Shown here: piece by piece, positions 12,260 to 18,956 of the stretch
How positions within the stretch are numbered: the first letter of the stretch is position 1
Layout of the letters: each line of letters begins with the position of its first letter
Virus record (IMG/VR): IMGVR_UViG_3300028025_000470
Span: 1-30,917 of that record
Direction: 5' to 3' (one strand)
Source: a virus
Length of the DNA stretch: 30,917 nucleotides
Notes under the pieces: generated by a model
The model's input: the letters and a program-made list of their open reading frames with translations, nothing else
The model's database searches: none
What the model was told of the DNA's origin: nothing
Position numbers and translations under genes: made by a program

Positions 12260-12290
12260 TTTGCATTTTTTTTTATCCCTTTTATTTTTA
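12260..12290 (+). promoter_or_regulatory. Late promoter of the protease-capsid operon
   Basis: TTTG (12260-12263), 19 bases, then TATTTTTA (12283-12290) and CAAAAAAAG. The extended form GTTTGCAT...CCTTTTATTTTTA is repeated before the major tail-tube gene at 17733, with the same 19-base spacing. Confidence 0.7.
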
Positions 12291-12304
12291 CAAAAAAAGA
12301 AGCA

Positions 12305-13018
12305 ATGATTTATAAGAGCATAAACGAGGGAATAATTGAGGACGTCGATAGCGTTAAAGGTATCGTCACCGGATATTTTTCCGCATTTAACAACATTGAT
12401 TCAGACGGAGACGTTATTGTTTCTGGCGCATATAAAAAGACAGTTGGCGAAAACGGACCAATGGGACGCAATCGCATTATGCACCTACTCCAGCACAATC
12501 CTTTGATGCCATTGGCCAAGCCGATGGAATTAATTGAAGACGGAAAAGGATTGCGTTTTGTTTCTAAGATTACCGAAACCAGCTACGGCAAAGACGTAAT
12601 TAAACTTTATGCCGAGGGCGTATTTAACGAGCATAGCGTTGGCTTTGAAATTGTAAAAAGCGACAACAAAGCTGGGTACCGAGAAATTAGAGAAATTAAA
12701 CTTTGGGAAGGCTCAACTGTTACATGGGGAGCCAATCCTAATACACCGATTGAATCAATGAAAAGCTGGGATAAGCCTAAGAGCGAGGAAATGATTGCAA
12801 AGTTCTGCAACATTTTACGCAATGGTGACGTAAGCGACGAATCAATGATTCAAATTGAAATCGGATTAAAGCAAATTCAAGAGCATTTAAAGGCATTGGA
12901 AATAAAGTCAGTAGAAATCGTGGAATCCGTGGAGACACAATTCAAAAGCGACGAAGACCCGACGTTAACAATGGCTTTGGAGTTCGAATATATACCTAAA
13001 CTTAAAAAATTTATTTAA
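12305..13018 (+). CDS. HK97-type prohead protease (S78)
   Basis: This serine protease is built into the prohead and trims the capsid protein's scaffold arm. The 237-residue product shows GIVTGYFSAFNNIDSDGDVI (19-38), the catalytic-His LLQHNPLMP (H64) and the catalytic-Ser FNEHSVGFEI (S111), with EGSTVTWGANPNTP after. This matches the family's DxxGD, LWxH and SxGF pattern. The C-terminal ~70 residues are Glu/Lys-rich. It is directly followed by the major capsid gene, and both use a shared late promoter. Confidence 0.93.
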   Translation: MIYKSINEGIIEDVDSVKGIVTGYFSAFNNIDSDGDVIVSGAYKKTVGENGPMGRNRIMHLLQHNPLMPLAKPMELIEDGKGLRFVSKITETSYGKDVIKLYAEGVFNEHSVGFEIVKSDNKAGYREIREIKLWEGSTVTWGANPNTPIESMKSWDKPKSEEMIAKFCNILRNGDVSDESMIQIEIGLKQIQEHLKALEIKSVEIVESVETQFKSDEDPTLTMALEFEYIPKLKKFI

Positions 13019-13024
13019 AACACA

Positions 13025-14227
13025 ATGGAAGCAATTAAATCACAATTAGATTCAGTATTGGCTAAATTGGAAGGCAACGAAGCACTTATTGCCGACGTAA
13101 AGTCAATGAAAGAAGCTGGCGAGGAATTCAGAAAGAACCTTTCTCAAGAAACCGCAAAGCTAAACGAAAAAGCTAACGCACTTCAGGCTCAGCTTGATGG
13201 CGTAGACGCTAGAACTCAAGCTGGTTTCGCAGCTGCTCAAAAAGGATATTCTTTTTCTAGCGAACTAGAGAAGGCATTGACTTCTGACGCATTTGGAAAC
13301 TACAAGAGCGGAAACGCTAACAAAGTAAAGTTGGACCTTGAATTGAAAGGTGCTGACATGACAGTAGGTAACGCTTATTCTGGTGAAGTTATCCCAGCTG
13401 ACCGCGTTCCAGATTTGAAGTTTGTACCTAACAGAAAGGTTAATGTTCGTCAGTTGTTGCCAGTTGGCCAGACTTCTAGCAACCTTATCCGTTTTGTACG
13501 TGAATCAGCTTATGATAACGCTGCGGTACCAACTGCACAAGGTTCTCCTAAGCCTCAGTCTGACTTCGATTTGGCTGCTATCGACCGTTCCGTTAGAACA
13601 ATCCCAACTTTCATGAGATTGACAAAGGAAATGTTGGATGATACTCCGGGCCTTATCGCTTACTTGTCTAGCCGCGCTCCTTCTAAGCTTTTGAACGTAG
13701 AAGATACCCAAATCCTTTATGGTTCTGGTATCGGTCAAAACTTGCATGGCTTTGCAACTGACGGTTCTGCTTATGTTAACGTTTCTTTTGGTTCTACAAT
13801 CAACAGATTTGACGTATTGGCTGCTGCGGTAGTTCAAACTACTAAGAACGAGTACGCTCCTAACGCAATCATGATTAACCCAACCGATTACTTGAGACTT
13901 GTTTCTACAAAAGAAACCGAAGGCGCTTACGTGTTGCCTTCTTATGTTTCAATGGCTGGTGGACAAATGTTTATCATGGGCGTTCCAGTTTACGCAATCA
14001 ACGGAGTTGTTGCTGGTGACTTCTTTGTTGGTGACTTGGCGCTTGGTTCTCAGTTGTTCGTTCGTCAGGGAATCACGCTTGAGTTCTTTGAGCAGGATGC
14101 TGACAACGTAACTAAGAACTTCGTAACTGTACGAGTTGAGGAAAGAATTGCTTTGGCAGTTTACACTTCTCAGTCCATCGTTTACGGAAGCTTTGCCGCG
14201 GCTCTTGCCTCTGGCTCTGGTAACTAA
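13025..14227 (+). CDS. Major capsid protein (HK97 fold)
   Basis: The capsid shell subunit. Residues 1-70 form a coiled-coil delta/scaffold domain (LDSVLAKLEGNEALIADVK, then ETAKLNEKANALQAQLD), likely removed by the protease. The HK97-fold body follows: GEVIPADRVPDLKFV, IRFVRESAYDN, RTIPTFMRLTKEMLDD, GSGIGQNLHGF, LRLVSTKETEGAYVLP, PVYAINGVVAGDFFVGD and a final FVTVRVEERIALAVY. Its length, 400, is typical. Codon choice is strongly biased (GGT, TCT, CGT, TTG, GCT) compared with neighbours, as expected for the most abundant virion protein. A strong terminator follows. Confidence 0.95.
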   Translation: MEAIKSQLDSVLAKLEGNEALIADVKSMKEAGEEFRKNLSQETAKLNEKANALQAQLDGVDARTQAGFAAAQKGYSFSSELEKALTSDAFGNYKSGNANKVKLDLELKGADMTVGNAYSGEVIPADRVPDLKFVPNRKVNVRQLLPVGQTSSNLIRFVRESAYDNAAVPTAQGSPKPQSDFDLAAIDRSVRTIPTFMRLTKEMLDDTPGLIAYLSSRAPSKLLNVEDTQILYGSGIGQNLHGFATDGSAYVNVSFGSTINRFDVLAAAVVQTTKNEYAPNAIMINPTDYLRLVSTKETEGAYVLPSYVSMAGGQMFIMGVPVYAINGVVAGDFFVGDLALGSQLFVRQGITLEFFEQDADNVTKNFVTVRVEERIALAVYTSQSIVYGSFAAALASGSGN

Positions 14228-14254
14228 TTTTCATAGGTTAGTTTAGTTGAAATT

Positions 14255-14282
14255 CCCGCACCAATGTGGTGCGGGTTTTTTT
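14255..14282 (+). terminator. Strong terminator after the major capsid gene
   Basis: CCCGCACCA (14255-14263), loop ATG, TGGTGCGGG (14267-14275) form a perfect nine-pair GC-rich stem followed by seven T. It ends the capsid transcript and insulates the following glycosyltransferase gene. Confidence 0.93.
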
Positions 14283-14329
14283 ATTTATTTAAAAATCAAT
14301 AGGTTTACCAAAACCAAAGCAAAAAATTT

Positions 14330-15316
14330 ATGAATGTAGTTTTTTTTGTACACGCGTGGGCAGGAACGCACAACTCCGGGGCAGAGTGGACCGTCCAGCA
14401 TTACGCTAAATTTTTGCATCAAAAAGGATGCAGCATTGAAGTTATTTTACCTGAAAATCAAATTTACCCAGACGGCGAAAAGTTTTCTTTTATTAAATTT
14501 TCTACTGGATATTATTCAAACGAGTTTTTTTTAGCCTTGCAAAATGCTGACGTAATTTTTACGCACCTAGACAGCACCGGCGTAGCAATTAATTGGGCAA
14601 GGCATTTTAAAAAACAATTAATTTTCCTTAGCCATAATGACCACGATTATAGAAACGTAAGATTTAAAGCGAATAATATCCACGTGGTTTACAACAATAA
14701 AGCAAACGAAAAAAACGTAGGTAATGGACCTTATCCAAACGCCTCGGTTGTTTGCAAGCCACCAATCTTTGCTGAGGACGTAAAATACAATCGCAAGCAT
14801 GGCCAGAACGTGACGCTTATCAACTGCAACGAAAACAAAGGCGGTAAAATCCTTATTGAACTTGCAAAGCGGTTGCCTAAAATCAAATTCCTTGGAGTTC
14901 TTGGAAGCTACGGCGAGCAAATCATTGACGACACGCTAAAAAATTTAAAGTACGTGCCACAAACGCCAGACGTGCATTTGGTTTACGGAAAGTCTAATAT
15001 CGTTTTGATGCCAAGCGATTATGAAAGCTATGGACGCGTAGCCTTGGAGGCAGCCATTAACCGATTACCTGTAATTTGCACGCCTACTGACGGCTTAAAA
15101 GAATGTCTTGGCGCTGCTGGTCTTTACTTTGACCGGAACGACATTGAAGGCATGGCAAAGAAAATTGAGGAGTTAATGACTGACGAAATTCTTTACGATT
15201 TCCACCAGAATATAATGCGCAACCTTGCAGACGAACGGCTAAAATACCAAGACCAAGAATTAGAAGCATTTTATACCTTTATCGTTGACAAAGCAAAAAG
15301 ACAATATAATGAGTGA
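14330..15316 (+). CDS. GT-B (GT4-like) glycosyltransferase
   Basis: The 328-residue protein has the GT-B layout. The N-terminal Rossmann half starts VVFFVHAWAGTHNSGAEW (3-20) with GAEW like the Gly-rich acceptor loop. The C-terminal donor-binding half contains LMPSDYESYGRVALEAA (226-242), the E-x7-E motif (E232, E240), then PVICTPTDGLKECLGAAGLYF. It is predicted to be a cytoplasmic retaining sugar transferase. It follows the capsid terminator and may use TAGGTTTA (14300-14307) as its own weak promoter. The connector gene overlaps its end by 8 bases. With the GT25-like gene it suggests glycosylation of virion or host surface; the substrate is unknown. Confidence 0.85.
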   Translation: MNVVFFVHAWAGTHNSGAEWTVQHYAKFLHQKGCSIEVILPENQIYPDGEKFSFIKFSTGYYSNEFFLALQNADVIFTHLDSTGVAINWARHFKKQLIFLSHNDHDYRNVRFKANNIHVVYNNKANEKNVGNGPYPNASVVCKPPIFAEDVKYNRKHGQNVTLINCNENKGGKILIELAKRLPKIKFLGVLGSYGEQIIDDTLKNLKYVPQTPDVHLVYGKSNIVLMPSDYESYGRVALEAAINRLPVICTPTDGLKECLGAAGLYFDRNDIEGMAKKIEELMTDEILYDFHQNIMRNLADERLKYQDQELEAFYTFIVDKAKRQYNE

Positions 15317-15902
15317 TTTACTATTTACACCTAGCAACGGGTCATTTACTGGTTATTCAGTTGACCCCGTAGTAATTGCGCCAGTTGTTGAACCAATTAC
15401 ATTGGCGGAGGCAAAAGAATACGCAAAAATTGACGGAAGCGCAGAGGACGTGCTAATTACTAGCCTTATAAAAATGGCTCGTTTACATTGCGAATCTTTT
15501 ACTGGTAAATGTTTAGTGCCTAAAACGGTAACCGTAACCTCATTTACTTATCCGTATCAATTCCAAATGCCTTATGGGCCATTATTGGCGGAAAATAATA
15601 TAACTAAATGCGTAACTATTGACCAAAATGACGTCGAAACAGCCTTAAATTTTGAAGTTAACACTGGTTTATATCCTAAATTATTTATCCTTGGAGGCGC
15701 TCAAAGCTTTAAATTTAAGCTAGTATACACGGCTGGATTTACAACGGTACCAGAGGACATAAAATTGGCAATTAAAATGATGGTTAACACGCTTTACGAG
15801 CGTCGTGAGGACGTAATTATTGGTACAATCGTGGCAGATTTTCCTTTAGGCGTTAAAGCCTTGTTGATGCCGTACAAAACTTACAACTGGTTTGGCGCAT
15901 GA
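15309..15902 (+). CDS. Head-tail connector (gp6-like)
   Basis: The ring below the portal. Residues 27-70 hold the family helices: EPITLAEAKEYAKIDGSAED, then VLITSLIKMARLHCESFTGKC. A beta region follows, with the ending IKMMVNTLYERREDVI and the PLGVKALLMPYKTYNWFGA C terminus, which are classic. ATG at 15309 is preferred to earlier alternatives because it gives the usual length (197 aa) and an 8-base overlap with the upstream gene. It is followed by an overlapping head-closure gene. Confidence 0.88.
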   Translation: MSDLLFTPSNGSFTGYSVDPVVIAPVVEPITLAEAKEYAKIDGSAEDVLITSLIKMARLHCESFTGKCLVPKTVTVTSFTYPYQFQMPYGPLLAENNITKCVTIDQNDVETALNFEVNTGLYPKLFILGGAQSFKFKLVYTAGFTTVPEDIKLAIKMMVNTLYERREDVIIGTIVADFPLGVKALLMPYKTYNWFGA

Positions 15903-16240
15903 GAACAAACAATGAACTCAAAGCTGGCGATTTACGAGAGCGAATTTCGTTTTATTCACCAAACTTACTTGCAGATGGGTTTGGTGGGTATTATTCTAGC
16001 AATTCCGTTTTTTATACTTGCTGGGCAAAAGTTACCAACCAATCTGGACGTCGTCAAAATAGCGAGGACCAAATGGTTATCAAAAATCAATGGGAAATAA
16101 TTATTCGCGACAATCCGCTGGTTACAATTACCAAGTCGATGCACATTATTTACGCAGGCCAAACGCTTATAATTGATTCAATTATTAACGCGCTGGAATA
16201 CGACCGAATGATTAGAATTATTGCTAAAGAAAGGGAATAA
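15899..16240 (+). CDS. Head closure protein (gp16-like head-tail adaptor)
   Basis: The 113-residue protein has the small beta-barrel pattern of head-tail adaptors: AGDLRERISFYSP at the N terminus, then WAKVTNQSGRR, QWEIIIRDNP, and YAGQTLIIDSIINALEYDRMIRI at the end. It joins connector to tail. It overlaps the connector gene by 4 bases and abuts the next gene exactly. Confidence 0.85.
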   Translation: MRTNNELKAGDLRERISFYSPNLLADGFGGYYSSNSVFYTCWAKVTNQSGRRQNSEDQMVIKNQWEIIIRDNPLVTITKSMHIIYAGQTLIIDSIINALEYDRMIRIIAKERE

Positions 16241-16690
16241 ATGATAAGCATTGAATTTAATAAGAAAAGCCTAAGTTCATTTTACAAGTATTTAAAAGAC
16301 TTGGAGGGTGAGGTTGCTAACTTTGTCCGGGCAGAAATAGAGGATTCAATGCTTGCGATTGAAAGCGACGCGGCAAGAGACGTTCGTGTTGACTTTGGTA
16401 ACTTAAAAAATAGCATACAATCAACGCCAATAAAGCAAAGCAAAAACGAAATAACTGGAGGCGTTGAGGTAGGTGCTACCTACGCGCCTTACATTGAGTT
16501 CGGTACCGGTGGAGGTGTTGACGTACCAACCGAATTAGAAAAGTTTGCAATCCAATTTAAAGGCAAGACTGGACGCGTTAGAAACTTTAATGCTGACCCT
16601 TTCTTTTATCCTGCTGTTTTTAAGCAAAGACAAGAGTTACCTAAAAGGATTGAAAAGACCTTAAAAACTTTAATGAATAAAAACCAATGA
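16241..16690 (+). CDS. HK97 gp10-like tail completion protein
   Basis: The 149-residue product fits this family: DARDVRVDFGNLKNSI-type segment (AARDVRVDFGNLKNSIQSTP, about 46-65), VEVGATYAPYIEFGTGGG (75-92) and ADPFFYPAVFKQ (116-127). The VDTGxLxxS, YAxYxEFGT and PFxxPA elements are diagnostic. It takes part in joining head and tail. There is a 4-base overlap with the next gene. Confidence 0.88.
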   Translation: MISIEFNKKSLSSFYKYLKDLEGEVANFVRAEIEDSMLAIESDAARDVRVDFGNLKNSIQSTPIKQSKNEITGGVEVGATYAPYIEFGTGGGVDVPTELEKFAIQFKGKTGRVRNFNADPFFYPAVFKQRQELPKRIEKTLKTLMNKNQ

Positions 16691-17112
16691 GAAATATCAA
16701 AAAGTTTATCCGTAAGGCTTATTGGACGGCCCTAAATAATACAATTACCTATAAAGGTAGTCCGGTACCTTGTTACGATACTTTTGCTCCAGATAACGCC
16801 GTTTTTCCATACATTTTAATTGGGAATCAAACGCAGGCGGACGACAAAGACAATCAGGAATATAATTACGTCACCACAATCGTTTTAGACGTGGTTACAG
16901 CCGCTATCGCTCCTTATGGTAGGTTAGATGCGGATAACATTGCCGATTCAATCCTGCAGCTTGTATGCCTTTATCCGGAGAACTATTTAGCGCTAGAGGT
17001 TGGCAAAATTGTAACGGCCAAACTTATCCAGCAGACTAGCCTTTCAAGCATTACCGACACCAACGTAGTGCATCGGGAAATTTTAACGATTGAGAACTGG
17101 ATAGATGGCTAA
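16687..17112 (+). CDS. Tail terminator/tail completion protein (DUF3168-like)
   Basis: The 141-residue protein lies where tail terminators are found and shows the family pattern: PVPCYDTFAPDNAVFPYILI (24-43), YNYVTTIVLDVVT, then ADNIADSILQLV, and a C-terminal IVHREILTIENWI-type strand. It stops tail-tube polymerisation and docks to the head. It overlaps the first tail-tube gene by 8 bases. Confidence 0.78.
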   Translation: MRNIKKFIRKAYWTALNNTITYKGSPVPCYDTFAPDNAVFPYILIGNQTQADDKDNQEYNYVTTIVLDVVTAAIAPYGRLDADNIADSILQLVCLYPENYLALEVGKIVTAKLIQQTSLSSITDTNVVHREILTIENWIDG

Positions 17113-17569
17113 GGTTAACGGCTCCACGCTTTTCGTTTTAGTTGGCGAGCAAATGATTGCCAAGGCTAAAGCTTACGAGTTGTCGATTGAAATGGAGCAG
17201 CTGGATTCCGTATCAAATGCCAACGGATTCTTTGCCGACCACATTAGTAAAATAGGTTCTTGGTCTTTATCATCGGATGCGCTTACGATTTACGACGGTT
17301 ATTCCTATGGGGACCTTTTCGAGGTTTTTAAAAACAGGCAACGCGTCTGGTTATCCATTGGCTCGGAAACAGATTACAACTTACTTGGTCTGGCAATGGT
17401 CGAATCTTTAAGCCAATCCGGAGAAATGGAAAGCGTAGCAAGCTTTTCCGTAAGCTTTACAGGAATTGGTCAACTTTACGCAAACGATTTACCTGCCGAG
17501 CGCTTTATTGTTGACGAATTATTTGAAAAAATAATTGACCAAGACGGCAATTTCTTAGTTTATACCTGA
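17105..17569 (+). CDS. Tail tube protein paralogue 1
   Basis: The 154-residue product aligns along its length with the 140-residue tail-tube protein at 17793. Matching blocks are NGSTLFVLVGEQMI/NGTLLNVYLDNVMI, FFADHISKIGSWSLSSDAL/WADHIAGLRDWSVSTDGL, YGDLFEVF/VGDLYTLL, and SVSFTGIGQL/SVEFTGKGPL. The family is TP901-1-type major tail protein. It has an extra C terminus (about 25 residues, ERFIVDELFEKII...). It is translated with the connector operon and does not show the capsid-like codon bias, so it is likely less abundant. It might be a specialised ring at one end of the tube. Confidence 0.8.
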   Translation: MAKVNGSTLFVLVGEQMIAKAKAYELSIEMEQLDSVSNANGFFADHISKIGSWSLSSDALTIYDGYSYGDLFEVFKNRQRVWLSIGSETDYNLLGLAMVESLSQSGEMESVASFSVSFTGIGQLYANDLPAERFIVDELFEKIIDQDGNFLVYT

Positions 17570-17724
17570 TGGCAGATATTACCAAATGCAGACCGCAGAG
17601 GTGCAAATTAAAAAGCCTTTGTTTGCGATACACAATACCGGCAGGCGATTGGCAAAGTTATTTTAGCAAAGAGCCAAGCGCGCCTTGCGGCACAAAATGC
17701 GAAATGTTTAAACCAAAAGATTGA
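17569..17724 (+). CDS. Cys-rich miniprotein (possible zinc binder), 51 aa
   Basis: ATG at 17569 overlaps the previous TGA. The 51-residue product has Cys at 7, 12, 18, 40 and 44 (ITKCRPQRCKLKSLCLRYTI, then APCGTKCEMF), plus AGDWQSYF. The pattern C-x4-C-x5-C-RYT-...-QSYF-...-C-x3-C looks like a small zinc knuckle. Similar short genes are familiar to me in Bacteroidota phages, without a known role. Position between two tail-tube genes suggests a regulator or assembly factor, but this is not shown. Confidence 0.65.
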   Translation: MADITKCRPQRCKLKSLCLRYTIPAGDWQSYFSKEPSAPCGTKCEMFKPKD

Positions 17725-17732
17725 TTTATAAG

Positions 17733-17763
17733 TTTGCATTTATTTAACAACCTTTTATTTTTA
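17733..17763 (+). promoter_or_regulatory. Late promoter of the major tail-tube gene
   Basis: TTTG (17733-17736), 19 bases, TATTTTTA (17756-17763), then an A-run. It shares GTTTGCAT, CCTTTTATTTTTA and the 19-base spacing with the promoter at 12260-12290. Confidence 0.7.
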
Positions 17764-17792
17764 AAAAAAAATAGAATTAAACGCTCAAAAAT

Positions 17793-18215
17793 ATGGCTAC
17801 TACTGGCAAATTTAACGGCACGCTCCTAAACGTTTACCTTGATAACGTAATGATTGGATGCGCGACCTCCTCTGAACTATCTGTAAACGTTGACCTTGCA
17901 GACGCAACTTGCAAAGACGACGGCGGCTGGGCTGACCACATCGCAGGACTTCGCGACTGGTCTGTTTCAACTGACGGACTTGTTGCATTTGACGACGTTA
18001 ACAATGTTGGCGACCTTTACACGCTTTTGAGCGGTCGTTCTGTCGTTGCTTTGAAATTCACTACCAACATTACTGGAGACCTAGTATTCTACGGTAACGC
18101 AAGCGTTGCATCAATCAGCGTAAGTGCTGAAATGGAAGCAGCTGTGACTTACTCCGTAGAATTTACTGGAAAAGGTCCTCTACTAAAAGCAACCGTTGTT
18201 CCAGCAAGTACTTAA
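17793..18215 (+). CDS. Major tail tube protein
   Basis: The 140-residue tail-tube subunit of the TP901-1-type family: KFNGTLLNVYLDNVMIGCA at the N terminus, GWADHIAGLRDWSVSTDGL in the middle and AVTYSVEFTGKGPLLK at the end. It forms the stacked hexamer rings of the tail. Its codons are host-optimal like those of the capsid gene, and it has its own strong promoter, both fitting the most abundant tail protein. It is homologous to the preceding tube-like gene. Confidence 0.85.
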   Translation: MATTGKFNGTLLNVYLDNVMIGCATSSELSVNVDLADATCKDDGGWADHIAGLRDWSVSTDGLVAFDDVNNVGDLYTLLSGRSVVALKFTTNITGDLVFYGNASVASISVSAEMEAAVTYSVEFTGKGPLLKATVVPAST

Positions 18216-18234
18216 AAATTGCTAACTTGCCTGC

Positions 18235-18597
18235 ATGAATTATACAGGGAGAACAACAATTCAAATAAATGGCGGCACCTATCCTCTTAAATTTGGGATG
18301 GGTGCCTTAATCCATTTTAGCGAAAAGCTAGGTTACGACGTTCAAGCGACGATTGAGGAACTTACAACGCCGGGCGTTGGTCAAATTAAATCCATTGCAA
18401 AGTTTATTTATTGCGCGCTTTACGTGGAGGCGATTTACAAAGACAAGGAGTTTGCTTTAACCTACGAGGATATTATTGACTGGGTTGACTTTAGCAATCC
18501 GGAGGAACTTGGGAAAGTAATGCAGACAATCATGTTTGGCTTGTCTACAATTACACAAGTAGAATATCCAGCACAAGAAGGCGCAAAAAAAAAGTAA
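18235..18597 (+). CDS. Tail assembly chaperone, G-like product
   Basis: The 120-residue product has the tail assembly chaperone pattern: TTIQINGGTYPLKFGMGALI (8-27), HFSEKLGYDV, and AKFIYCALYVEAIY. It precedes the tape measure gene. It ends at a run of nine A and AAG-TAA: codons AAA AAA AAG TAA. The heptamer A-AAA-AAG in frame just before the stop allows a -1 frameshift into the T-like frame, as in lambda G/GT. Most product would be this short form. Confidence 0.85.
   Translation: MNYTGRTTIQINGGTYPLKFGMGALIHFSEKLGYDVQATIEELTTPGVGQIKSIAKFIYCALYVEAIYKDKEFALTYEDIIDWVDFSNPEELGKVMQTIMFGLSTITQVEYPAQEGAKKK
18588..18594 (+). promoter_or_regulatory. -1 ribosomal frameshift site A-AAA-AAG
   Basis: The slippery heptamer is in the correct frame, and the zero-frame stop TAA follows at once (18595-18597). 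After slipping, reading continues GTA ACT TTT AAT, open to 18956. A small hairpin, TGGCA (18612-18616), loop CTA, TGCCA (18620-18624), lies 17 bases downstream. This is farther than usual stimulators, so its role is doubtful. Confidence 0.8.
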
Positions 18598-18956
18598 CTT
18601 TTAATGACATTTGGCACTATGCCATTGGGGAGTTGGGTCTTGCACCTGACTCCTTTTATTTTATGTCCTTTGCCGAGTACCAGTCGATTGCCTACGGCCA
18701 CCAGATTCGGGAAAGCAAGCAGGAGAATTTGTTTAGGTCTTTATGGGTGCAGCTTAATAACGTCAACGTAACTAGAAAAAGCGACCTTATCCGGAAGCCA
18801 GAAAAGTACTGGAAAATTCCGCTTTTGGATGCCAAGCCAGTTAAGATTCCGACCGAAGCCGAGAAGGCAAAGGCATACGAAATTGGACTACAATGGCAAA
18901 ACCTTAAATTTGAAGAAGAAGCCAATTTTGACACGATAACAAAGACGATAAAATGA
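18594..18956 (+). CDS. Tail assembly chaperone T-like domain, made by -1 frameshift
   Basis: After slippage the frame reads VTFNDIWHYAIGELGLAPDS, then FYFMSFAEYQSIAYGHQ, followed by a charged region to 18956, adding 120 residues to make a fusion of about 240. The LGLxPxxFYxMSFxEYxxI pattern is typical of second-frame chaperone domains in siphoviruses. A TTG at 18633 could start a separate protein, but it would cut off the conserved beginning, so the frameshift reading is preferred. The stop overlaps the tape measure start. The fusion should load the tape measure protein for tail assembly. Confidence 0.82.
   Translation, partial: VTFNDIWHYAIGELGLAPDSFYFMSFAEYQSIAYGHQIRESKQENLFRSLWVQLNNVNVTRKSDLIRKPEKYWKIPLLDAKPVKIPTEAEKAKAYEIGLQWQNLKFEEEANFDTITKTIK

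Noticed and set aside
18633-18956. Independent gene starting at TTG 18633
   Set aside because: The frame is open upstream to the A-AAA-AAG site and the upstream residues look conserved, so the -1 frameshift product is preferred.
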